The notes below the pieces were generated by a model, which worked only from the letters and a program-made list of their open reading frames with translations, was not told the origin of the DNA and searched no databases. This document shows positions 36,173-44,364 of a stretch of 64,000 bases of DNA, piece after piece. This stretch comes from Bog-473 sp963721585 (GTDB lineage: Bacteria > Actinomycetota > Acidimicrobiia > Acidimicrobiales > RAAP-2). Position 1 is the first letter of the stretch. Each line of letters begins with the position of its first letter. The stretch covers positions 1,116,001-1,180,000 of the forward strand of contig CAVRJN010000007.1 in assembly GCA_963721585.1 (NCBI GenBank), in the 5' to 3' direction. Position numbers and translations under genes: made by a program.

Positions 36173-37671
36173 GCCAGCACGGCGGGAGCATTCTGGTCGT
36201 CGACGTCGGGACCTCGGGGGTACGGGCGGCCATCGTCCGACCTGACGCCACAGTCGAGCACGAACACCGCGTCCCCCTCTTGCCCGACTCGCCGGCCCCC
36301 GGCCTTGTCGAGTTCGATGCGGCGCGCATGGCCGACGCCGTACTCGAGGTCGCCCGCGCGTCGCTCGGGGACGGAGGGCCGGTCGCCGGAGTCGGGATCG
36401 CCAACCAGCGAGCCTCGAGCATCGTCTGGGAGCGCGCCACCGGCAAGCCCGTCGCGCCTGGCATCGGCTGGCAGGACCTGCGCACGGTCGGGACCTGTCT
36501 CGTCCTCCAGTCCGAAGGCATCCGTCTCGCTCCGAACGCGTCTGCCACAAAGGTGATGGCCATCCTCGACGAGGTCGACCCGGACCGGTCGCGAGCCGAG
36601 CAGGGGGAGCTGTGCTTCGGGACAGTCGACAGCTGGGTGGCATGGACGCTCTCAGGGGGTGCCGCGGCACTCGGTGGCGCGCTGCACGTGACCGACGCCA
36701 CCAATGCGGCCGTGACGGCCCTGGTCGACGCGACCATCGGATGGGACGAGCCGCTGCTGCAGAAACTGCGGATCCCGTTGCAGCTGATGCCGGCGGTCGT
36801 CGACTCTTCGGGAGCGCTCGGGAGCGCCGCCGCGCTTCCCGGTGCACCGCCCATCTGCGGGATCGCCGGTGACCAGCAGGCATCCCTCGTCGGCCAGGGC
36901 TGCACCCTGCCCGGCCTCGCCAAGGCCACCTTCGGGACGGGCGCCATGCTCGACCAGTGTGCCGGCCCCGCTGGGGCGCCGGTAAAGATGAGCCGCGGCG
37001 GCGCGGGCACGTTTCCGATTGTCGCCTTCCGCGTCGGTGGCCGGGCGACCTGGGGCACCGAAGCCGTCATGCTCTCCGCGGGCACCTCCATCGAATGGCT
37101 CCGCGATGACCTCGCGATCATCGCGACATCGGAGGAGTCCGCGACGGTGGCGGCCCAGTGCACGACCCCGGGCGATGTCTGGTTCGTGCCGGCACTCCTC
37201 GGACTCGGGACGCCGCTGTGGGACTTCGGTGCGCGTGGGACTCTCGTCGGCCTCACCCGCGGCTCGGGCCGCCCCGAAATCGTGCGCGCCGTGCTCGAAG
37301 GCGTCGCGCACCGCGGCGCGGATCTGGTCGAGGCCAGCGAGTCTGACAGCGGCTTTCCCATCGCGGCGCTTCGCACCGACGGCGGCATGTCCGACAACGA
37401 CGTGTTCGTCCAGGCTCTGGCCGATGCGATCGGACGCCCGGTGGAAATCTCCCCCGTCCAGGAGGCCACCACGCTGGGAGCCGGCCTCCTGGCCGGGTTG
37501 GCCGTCGGCACCTACGCCACGACGTCCGAGCTCGCCGAGACCTTCTCGCCCCGCAGAACGGTGGAGCCGCAACGCAGCGAGGCCGACCGCGTCGCTGCGC
37601 GCGATCGTTGGCTGGCGGCCCGCCACAAGGCCGAAGGCACCATCCCGGAACTCTCGGGCATCTCCTTCTGA
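36169..37671 (+). CDS. glpK: FGGY carbohydrate kinase, probable glycerol kinase
   Basis: 500 residues of the FGGY fold: ATP motif ILVVDVGTSGVRAAIV at the start, GVGIANQRASSIVWERATGK, WQDLRTVGTC, CFGTVDSWVAWTLSGG, KATFGTGAMLDQC and the C-terminal LRTDGGMSDNDVFVQALADA. Position in an operon with glpD makes glycerol the likely substrate, though the sugar-contact motif WQDLRT differs from WQCRRT or similar in classical GlpK. It overlaps the upstream gene by four bases. A perfect 14-base inverted repeat spans its stop codon. Confidence 0.88.
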   Translation: MSQHGGSILVVDVGTSGVRAAIVRPDATVEHEHRVPLLPDSPAPGLVEFDAARMADAVLEVARASLGDGGPVAGVGIANQRASSIVWERATGKPVAPGIGWQDLRTVGTCLVLQSEGIRLAPNASATKVMAILDEVDPDRSRAEQGELCFGTVDSWVAWTLSGGAAALGGALHVTDATNAAVTALVDATIGWDEPLLQKLRIPLQLMPAVVDSSGALGSAAALPGAPPICGIAGDQQASLVGQGCTLPGLAKATFGTGAMLDQCAGPAGAPVKMSRGGAGTFPIVAFRVGGRATWGTEAVMLSAGTSIEWLRDDLAIIATSEESATVAAQCTTPGDVWFVPALLGLGTPLWDFGARGTLVGLTRGSGRPEIVRAVLEGVAHRGADLVEASESDSGFPIAALRTDGGMSDNDVFVQALADAIGRPVEISPVQEATTLGAGLLAGLAVGTYATTSELAETFSPRRTVEPQRSEADRVAARDRWLAARHKAEGTIPELSGISF

Positions 37672-37699
37672 GGGGTCACCACCCACCTCAGAAGGAGAT
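37660..37699. terminator. Perfect 14-bp inverted repeat across the glpK stop
   Basis: Arms ATCTCCTTCTGAGG (37660-37673) and CCTCAGAAGGAGAT (37686-37699), 12-base loop. The left arm holds the last codons and the TGA of glpK. There is no T-run after it, so an intrinsic terminator of the classical kind is not certain; it may act as a hairpin terminator of the GC-rich actinobacterial type or as a 3'-end stabiliser. The following bases to 37923 hold no gene. Confidence 0.6.
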
Positions 37700-37923
37700 C
37701 TCGCCGCCCGAGTGACCCCCTTCCCTGCGAATTCGTTCTGCTGCCGATCCACCGCCTGATGCCAACGGGCGAATGCACCGCCAATTCGCTCTCGCCCACC
37801 AGCAAGCTACGCCGGGGTGAAGAAATTCACTAGGGCCGAGTGGCCTCAATTCGCATTCATTTCGCCGACCGGCGGCAACCATGCGGTGGCACGGATCGCA
37901 GCGCTGATCGGCAGGGCCCGGAG

Positions 37924-39207
37924 CTATCCCGCCCCGTGTGCCAGTGCATCATCCCAACTGCTGCCTTCCACCAAGAGCGGTCGGTACCCCATCAGTTGCC
38001 GTGGCTTGCCGATGGCCATTACCCCACGGAAGCGGTCTGCCCTCCCGAAGAGAGCGACGAATTTTCCTTCCTCGGGCGATCCTTCGGTGATGTGCACCTC
38101 ATCGCTTCCCCGCGGGGTTCCCAACACCTGCAAGCGGATGCCGTACTGATCGGACCAGAAGTACGGGACCGGTGCGAAAGCCGGTGCGTACGCGGGCCCG
38201 GCCGCCAGGCTGCGGGCCGCGGCCACGCCGGCCTCGGCCGCGACCTGCCAATGCTCTATCCGGATCAGCTCCTCGCCGCCATCGCGACGCCAACGCCAGC
38301 GCGCGACGTCCCCCGCCGCCACGATGCCGTCCGCCGCGAAGAGCCGGTCGTCACAAACCACGCCGTTGTCGACAGTGAGTCCGGAATCGGCCAGCCAGTC
38401 CGTCACCGGCACCACGCCGATGCCGACGACGACCACGTCGGCGGGGACCTTCTCGCCGCCACTCAGCTCCACCACCAGGCGGCCCGGACCGGTATTCCCG
38501 GGCGCGGCTCCTCCATCGCCGGCAGCGACGCGGCTGACACTCTGTACCCCCATGCCGGTACGCAGATGCACGCCATGCGATTCGTGCAGCGACGCGAAAT
38601 GGGATCCGATCACGGGACCGAGAATGTTGCGGAGCGGGACGTCCAGCGCCTCGACGACGGTGACGCGGCATCCGAGCTCTGCGCACGTGGAGGCCACTTC
38701 GGCCCCGATGAAGCCGGCGCCGATCACGACGACTCTGGCCCCGTCGACCGCCGTCACAGCGGCGCGCAGCGCGAGCGAGTCGTCGAGCGTGCGCAGCGTG
38801 AACAGTCCGTCGCGTTGGCCGAGGTCTTCGGATCCGGGCAAAGGGCGAGGACGCGCGCCGGTCGTGATGACGATGCCATCGCCTTCCAGGATGGTGCCGT
38901 CGTCGAGCTCCACCTTGCGCGACTCGGCGTCGAGTCGAACGGCGCGGCGACCGAGAACCTCGTGGACGCGGTGCTCGCTCGACCGCCGCTTGTCCGCCAG
39001 CACCGCCTTCTCTGGAGGCCACGTCCCGGCCAGCACCTGCTTGGAGAGCGGCGGCCGGTCGTAGGGAAGGTGCTGCTCCTCGCCGATCAGCGAGATCTTC
39101 CCCTCGAAACCCTGTGATCGCAAGGTCTCGACGGCTCGCCATCCGGCGAGCGAGGCCCCGACGACGAGGACGGTGCTGTCCGCTGTCAGTTCGCTCTCCG
39201 GACTCAT
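37924..39207 (-). CDS. FAD/NAD-dependent ferredoxin reductase-type oxidoreductase
   Basis: 427 residues from ATG 39207. FAD motif TVLVVGASLAGWRAVETLRS, the conserved HLPYDRPPLSKQVLAG, NAD motif VVVIGAGFIGAEVASTCAEL and the second FAD motif ADGIVAAGDVARW, then a C-terminal reductase domain (RIEHWQVAAEAGVAAARSLA, PYFWSDQYGIRLQVLG). This is the rhodocoxin/putidaredoxin reductase type, which passes electrons from NADH to a small [2Fe-2S] ferredoxin. No ferredoxin or P450 gene is next to it. The start overlaps the stop of the hydrolase gene (ATGA). Confidence 0.92.
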   Translation of the reverse strand: MSPESELTADSTVLVVGASLAGWRAVETLRSQGFEGKISLIGEEQHLPYDRPPLSKQVLAGTWPPEKAVLADKRRSSEHRVHEVLGRRAVRLDAESRKVELDDGTILEGDGIVITTGARPRPLPGSEDLGQRDGLFTLRTLDDSLALRAAVTAVDGARVVVIGAGFIGAEVASTCAELGCRVTVVEALDVPLRNILGPVIGSHFASLHESHGVHLRTGMGVQSVSRVAAGDGGAAPGNTGPGRLVVELSGGEKVPADVVVVGIGVVPVTDWLADSGLTVDNGVVCDDRLFAADGIVAAGDVARWRWRRDGGEELIRIEHWQVAAEAGVAAARSLAAGPAYAPAFAPVPYFWSDQYGIRLQVLGTPRGSDEVHITEGSPEEGKFVALFGRADRFRGVMAIGKPRQLMGYRPLLVEGSSWDDALAHGAG

Positions 39208-39953
39208 GACCCGAACATCGCCATCCACTCCTCTGCGGAGCGTGGCCGGAAGACGTAGTTCCAACGCCGTGTCTCCCCCATGCTCTGTGAGGGGTCCTGC
39301 GAGTAGAGGTGGCCCGGGAAGAGAATCGCATCGTCGGGGACGCGGGCCAGACGGGTGTGGATGGACTCGTACATGGCGAGCGGATCGGAGCCCGGGAAGT
39401 CGGTCCGACCGCAACCCTCGAGGAAGAGCGTGTCACCGGCAACGAGCCGCCCGTCGACCAGGAAGCACTGGCTTCCCGGCGTGTGGCCGGGCGTGTGGAT
39501 CATCTCCACGTGCACCTGCCCGACCCGCAGCGCGTCGCCACTGTGATGCGCCACCAAGTCGGCCGCGCCGACGCCGGTCGTGCGCTCCACCCACGGCACC
39601 TCGTCGGCCTGGACGTGAATCGGCACCTGCACCTTCTCGAGCAGTGTGCTGATGCCCTCGAGGGACCATCCGCCCATCTGGCCGCCGAGGTGATCCGGGT
39701 GGAAGTGGGTCCCCAACACACCGGTCAGGCGCATGCCGTCGGCCGCCAGGATGTCCAGGAGGTCCTGCACCGCGTACGCCGGGTCCACGGCCACCGCCTC
39801 GCCCGTCTCGCGGTCGCCGATGAGGTACACGAAGTTGACCATCTGGCGGGCCATGACGTCACCCTGCGCGAAGTCCCGGCCCGAGAGCAGCTGGCGGAAG
39901 TACAGGCGGTCGTCCGCGTTGCTTTCTGTCGGCGCGTCGGTGCTGTCAGCCAT
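39204..39953 (-). CDS. Metallo-beta-lactamase-fold hydrolase (glyoxalase II / persulfide dioxygenase-like)
   Basis: 249 residues from ATG 39953. The metal-binding HxHxDH motif is THFHPDHLGGQMGG; further ligands lie in MIHTPGHTPGSQCFLVDG, LVAGDTLFLEGCGRTDFPGS and ILFPGHLYSQD. The GCGRTDFPGSD loop is typical of the ETHE1/persulfide-dioxygenase and related glyoxalase II group. Coupled by ATGA to the reductase downstream and overlapping xseB upstream, so these four genes form one leftward unit. Confidence 0.9.
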   Translation of the reverse strand: MADSTDAPTESNADDRLYFRQLLSGRDFAQGDVMARQMVNFVYLIGDRETGEAVAVDPAYAVQDLLDILAADGMRLTGVLGTHFHPDHLGGQMGGWSLEGISTLLEKVQVPIHVQADEVPWVERTTGVGAADLVAHHSGDALRVGQVHVEMIHTPGHTPGSQCFLVDGRLVAGDTLFLEGCGRTDFPGSDPLAMYESIHTRLARVPDDAILFPGHLYSQDPSQSMGETRRWNYVFRPRSAEEWMAMFGS

Positions 39954-40215
39954 GGTCACTCTCTCCGGCGTCGGGGCCGGCCACGTTGCCGGCCAACGCG
40001 TCGAGTCGGGGTACGAGCTCCTCGACCTGGGCCTGGGTCCGGCGCAGGCGCTGATCAAGCTCGTCGATCAAGGCGGTCGCCCGTTCCAGTTGACCGACGA
40101 GCACATCGACGTCCACTTCGCGTTGTTCGAAGAAGTTCACGATGGCATCGAGCTCTCGGCTCGCCTCCGTGAAGCTCAACTGCTCTACCGGGACGGCTTC
40201 GTCCGGCTTCATCAT
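39946..40215 (-). CDS. xseB: Exodeoxyribonuclease VII small subunit
   Basis: 89 residues, two helices: LSFTEASRELDAIVNFFEQ and VDVLVGQLERATALIDELDQ, the family pattern. It begins at ATG 40215, overlapping the xseA stop by four bases, and its end overlaps the next start by eight. Confidence 0.93.
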   Translation of the reverse strand: MMKPDEAVPVEQLSFTEASRELDAIVNFFEQREVDVDVLVGQLERATALIDELDQRLRRTQAQVEELVPRLDALAGNVAGPDAGESDHG

Positions 40216-41657
40216 GCGTTTCCTCCTGCATCGTTCTCCTGCACCGCCTGCACCCGGCTCCGCACCGTGCCGTCGGCGAAACGGGTCACGATCTCCTGGC
40301 GTTCGGCCAGCCCTGCCGCGCTGCGCACCAGGTGACCGTCGGCGGTCAGCGTCAGGCTGTAGCCGCGCTCCAGTTGCCGTTCGACGTCGTAGGCAGCCAG
40401 CAACCTACGCCACGACTGCACGCGCTCGTCCTGGCGCCCGAGATGACCCAGGCTCAGCGGCCCGAGCCGCGCCGCGTGGGCACTCAGCCGCGCGACGCCG
40501 GACGCCAGCCGCTCCGGCGCCGCCCGTCCGAGGGATGTCCCCTTCCTAGCCAGGCGCTCCCGATGTACCCGGAGCTGCTGGCGCGCTGCTGCGGTCAGAC
40601 GGCCACGCGCCCGGGTGTCGCGCGACTGCGCGTCGTCGAGGTACGTCGGGACGCGGCGGGCCAGCAGCGCGGCCGGCTGTGCGACGTGCGCCGACCACCA
40701 GAGTCGGGTGTCCCGCACGATCTCCTGCCCGCACTCGGTCGGCGTGATGCACACCCGCGCCGCGACGATGTCGGCGACGGTCTCGTCCCCGGTGTGCCCG
40801 ATGCCCGTGAAGACCGGCTTGGCCGCACCCGCCACGGCGCGCGCGACGGCCTCGCTCTCGAAGGCGGCCAGGTCCGCCCGTGCTCCCCCGCCCCGGACCA
40901 TGGCGATGACGTCGCAGTCGCTCCGGCTCAGTGCCGTGAGGGCCCGGGCGATGGATGCCGGTGCACCGGGGCCCTGCACGCTGACCGGCACGTGCGAGAT
41001 GCGGAAGCCGAACCCCGATCCTGTGAGCTGCCCGAGGAAGTCCCGGCAGCCCTCGGTGCCCGGGCTCGCGACCAGCCCGATGTGGAGCGCCACCGCGGGC
41101 AGGGGCAGCGCAGCATTGCGTCGAAGCAGGCCTTCGGAGTCAAGTGTGTGGAGGAGGTGCGCCCGTTGCGCCGCCAGGCGTCCCAACAATGCGGTGACGT
41201 CCACCTCTGCGAGGACGAGGCTGATCTCCCCCTTGGCCCGGTACAGGTCGAGGGAGCCCCGCAGGACCACCACCATCCCCTCGGCGAGCTCGATGCCCTG
41301 TTTCGCCAGGCCGTGCCGGAGGGGCGCCCACGAACTGCGCCAGCACTTCACGTTGAGGGTGGGCACGCCGCCCCGGCTCCGGTCCCGCCGGGGACTGTCG
41401 TCGTCGGGGTCGATCAGACTCATGTAGAGGTGTCCTGACCGGTGATCCGAGACGTGCTGGATCTCACCTCGGACCCAGAGGTGGCGATTCCGGGGAAAGG
41501 CCTGGTTGAGCGCACCCTCGACCTGTTCGTAGACACCGCCGATGGAGTGGACCGCGCGCCGGTCCTCCCGCGCTGCGTCGCCGGACGCGGAGCGGGTCGC
41601 CGAGGCGTCCTCAGGCGGAGCCTCGGGATCGAAGAGCTGACGGGGGCCGCCGGACAT
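40212..41657 (-). CDS. xseA: Exodeoxyribonuclease VII large subunit
   Basis: 481 residues from ATG 41657 (MSGGPRQLFDPEAPPED). An N-terminal OB fold (IGGVYEQVEGALNQAFPRNR then LWVRGEIQHVSDHRSGHLYM), the nuclease domain (ALPLPAVALHIGLVASPGTE, IAMVRGGGARADLAAFESEA, TGIGHTGDETVADIVAARVC) and a coiled-coil end. The long open frame further upstream is not coding: it runs through the rnpB region. It degrades single-stranded DNA with XseB. Divergent from rnpB with about 69 bases between. Confidence 0.93.
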   Translation of the reverse strand: MSGGPRQLFDPEAPPEDASATRSASGDAAREDRRAVHSIGGVYEQVEGALNQAFPRNRHLWVRGEIQHVSDHRSGHLYMSLIDPDDDSPRRDRSRGGVPTLNVKCWRSSWAPLRHGLAKQGIELAEGMVVVLRGSLDLYRAKGEISLVLAEVDVTALLGRLAAQRAHLLHTLDSEGLLRRNAALPLPAVALHIGLVASPGTEGCRDFLGQLTGSGFGFRISHVPVSVQGPGAPASIARALTALSRSDCDVIAMVRGGGARADLAAFESEAVARAVAGAAKPVFTGIGHTGDETVADIVAARVCITPTECGQEIVRDTRLWWSAHVAQPAALLARRVPTYLDDAQSRDTRARGRLTAAARQQLRVHRERLARKGTSLGRAAPERLASGVARLSAHAARLGPLSLGHLGRQDERVQSWRRLLAAYDVERQLERGYSLTLTADGHLVRSAAGLAERQEIVTRFADGTVRSRVQAVQENDAGGNA

Positions 41658-41726
41658 CGACGACACCCTACCGATGCGCTGTCCGGTCACCGTCACCCGC
41701 CCAGCGGTGGCACTATTGCGGGTGAC

Positions 41727-42100
<374 letters not shown>

Positions 42101-42583
42101 GTCAATCTGCAGGTCGGAAGCGGTTTCCCGACATCGAAGTCCGCGGCAGGCCGCCGTGTCGGCGTGGGCGGGGGCGGGGGCGGGGGCGTGACGATGCGTC
42201 AGCCAAGCAGTACCTCGGCCCAGATGGTTTTTGCGGCAGGGTCTTCTTGCCCAACTGGACTCGCCCGATGGTGGTCAATGTTCGGTCAACGATGCGACAG
42301 TCACCGTTGACAGCCTCAACAAGAACTGGAATCGCAGAGGCCGTGCAGTCGGCCAAGACCTAGCTCAAACTTGAGGCCTTCTCATGCGACACCCTCATCG
42401 CCCAGCGGGACTCGCCAGATGATGGACAAGACAGAGTCGCTCAGGCCACGTATGGAGCGACACAGGCAGGGGGTTGCGGGTGTGGTGTCCCCGCAACGGG
42501 TTCAATGGGTTCAACGCGGAACACGCCTTAGCTCGTATCTCGGCCAGTCGATTTCATGGCGGTCGGCGTCTACGATTCCGCGC
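42101..42583. other. Gene-free stretch with G-rich tract after rnpB
   Basis: No convincing gene in 480 bases. It contains a short hairpin just after rnpB (GTCGG...CCGAC near 42114) and a run of four G-tracts, GGGCGGGGGCGGGGGCGGGG at about 42166-42185, a G-quadruplex-forming pattern. Base composition becomes lower in G+C to the right of this tract. Confidence 0.6.
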
Positions 42584-42814
42584 ATGACAACTGAGTACCG
42601 GGCGACCGAGCCACAGGTGGAAGATCTGACGGCCGTGCCGGGGAACACAGATTTCGGCAAGGTCCATGCTGTCGCCTTCGTGGGCGATCTAGAGCAATTC
42701 GGTACGGTCTGCGGCCGCGCCCTTGCCCGACCCACCGACCGCCTGTTCTTGGACGTGCCCGCCGAGGAGCGGTGCCCTGAATGTTCCGAGGCGATTGAGT
42801 TGGCCGCTAACTAA
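42584..42814 (+). CDS. Small hypothetical protein with zinc-finger-like Cys/His
   Basis: 76 residues from ATG 42584: MTTEYRATEPQVEDLTAVPG, then KVHAVAF, TVCGRALARP and a CPEC pair near the end. His, three Cys and an acidic body recall small actinobacterial zinc-ribbon proteins of unknown function. No clear ribosome site. It is next to the IS110 element but not part of it. Confidence 0.55.
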   Translation: MTTEYRATEPQVEDLTAVPGNTDFGKVHAVAFVGDLEQFGTVCGRALARPTDRLFLDVPAEERCPECSEAIELAAN

Positions 42815-42998
42815 GCGCGGCTGCCCAGTACGAATCCTCTTTGAGTCAAGGCCCCAATTTCAGGGCGGTTTGGGCGCGACGAATGGACCCGTCACGAGAC
42901 GGCGCGGATGCATAGGCTTCGGAGTGGTCCGGGAGTGACTTCGCCGAAGAGCCGGCCTTCAGGATGTAGAGCCGACCACGCAGGCAACGAGTCGTTTC

Positions 42999-44037
42999 CT
43001 ACTGTCCTCCCGGGCCCCTTTCGGCGTCGATGACCAGCTGGCGATAGACGGCGTTGGAGACGTGGCGCTTGAGGGAGCGCAGGGCTTCTCGTTTGGTCTT
43101 GCCCTCGACGACCTTGCGATCGAAGTAGGCCCGACCGGCAGAGTGGGGCTGGCGGATCTGGCATATGGCCACCATGTGGATTGCGTTGTTGAGCCGACGA
43201 TGACCGCGCAGCGAGAGCCGGTGGAACACCCGACCGCCCGAGGAGTGCTCGATCGGAGCGATGCCCGCATAGGCGGCGAAGCTGTCCCGGTTGGCGAAGC
43301 GATCAACGTCGCCGGTGTAACCGATCAGCGAGCAGGCCAGGACCGGGCCCACACCGAACAGATCAGTGAGCGTGGTCTTCGATGCTCGCACGGCAGTGCG
43401 GATCCGGCGGTGTGACTCTTTGATCTGCTCGTCGAGGCGGGCCACGTCATCGACGAGTTCGAGGGCGAGCTGGTGGCGCATGTGCTCGATGGGTGTGGCC
43501 GGCTCGAAGGAGTCGAGGAGCGCATTGGCGTCAGAAACGTAGAGTTCCTTGGCAATTCCGCCCGGTGAGAGCTCGGCCAGGGCGTTGTGCAGGCGGCAGA
43601 CGAGTTTGGCCCGCAATCGGCCCAGGTCGTGGTTGCGCTTGGCCAACAGCCGCATGATCTCGGTGTGATCGGCCCGCTCGACCGTGTGAAGACCACTTGA
43701 GCGCAAGGCGGCGATGGCGACTGAGAAGGCATCGTTGGGATCGTTCTTCTCCGAACGCCCTGTGCCGAGCACCCTGATCCTCGAGGCCAATGTCGGTGGG
43801 ACGTCGAGCACCACTTCGCCGGCATCGACGAGCTGTTTGGGCCAGCAGATAACCGAGACCACCGGCGGACTCGATGGCCCAGGTGCGCTCGGCGAAGGGC
43901 TCGGCCCATGCCAGCAACTTGGGCGTTTGCTGGCATGTCGCTCGGACCGTGACCTTGGCCATCTCGCGTTCGTCACCACCGATAGCCACCGCTGTGTGGC
44001 TCGCTTTGTGGGGGTCGACCCCGATGATCACCGACAT
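42999..44037 (-). CDS. IS110-family transposase (DEDD recombinase), one-base frameshift
   Basis: N-terminal RuvC-like part from ATG 44037: MSVIIGVDPHKASHTAVAI with the first Asp, then TWAIESAGGLGYLLA with the Glu. The frame breaks near 43843 (GCCCAAACAG; one C too many) and goes on as KQLVDAGEVVLDVPPTLASR, EKNDPNDAFSVAIAAL with the two Asp, and the C-terminal Transposase_20 domain LTDLFGVGPVLACSLIGYTG and FAAYAGIAPIEHSSGG with the catalytic Ser region. About 346 residues in total. A strong ribosome site (GAGGAGG) precedes the ATG. Either a sequence error or an inactivated copy. Confidence 0.9.
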
Positions 44038-44330
44038 GAGCACCTCCTCTTAGGTTGATGGGCAACCGCGAGGGCACTCCTGATTTGGATCTGGTGCACA
44101 CACTCCTCTTTTGAGCCACTCGCGGCGAGATCCAGACGAGTGGCATCTCGTTAGAAAGCCAGCCGGATGGACCGGCGGCAGGCACTTAAGAGAGCCAGCC
44201 CGTCGGGACCTCTAAACGCTACGGATCAGCCGCAGGGTCTGCTCAAAGTCTCAATCAGGCACATATGGGCGTGTGGATAATTTGTTCAGTCGACAGGAGG
44301 CTCAGGCGAGTATCTTGCCCCGGTGGAAGC
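44038..44330 (-). ncRNA. Structured leader of the IS110 transposase, possible bridge RNA
   Basis: About 290 bases without a gene, upstream of the transposase. Clear inverted repeats: CCACTCG (44116-44122) with CGAGTGG (44137-44143), and the overlapping CGAGAT (44126-44131) with ATCTCG (44145-44150); CCGG pairs near 44160-44175. In IS110-family elements this region is transcribed into the bridge RNA that pairs with donor and target DNA. The position fits; the loops were not matched to target sequences, so this is inference. Confidence 0.4.
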
Positions 44331-44364
44331 AACTCACTGTCGTTCCCCACGACAGAAGGGCCTC

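Larger units (their letters stand above)
42840..44330 (-). mobile_element. IS110-family insertion sequence (approximate ends)
   Basis: The element contains one transposase gene (42999-44037) and non-coding flanks. IS110 elements lack clear terminal inverted repeats and do not make target duplications, so the ends given are only brackets between the neighbouring genes. The stretch upstream of the transposase (44038 to about 44330) is gene-free and rich in inverted repeats, as expected for the left end that encodes the bridge RNA in this family. Confidence 0.75.
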
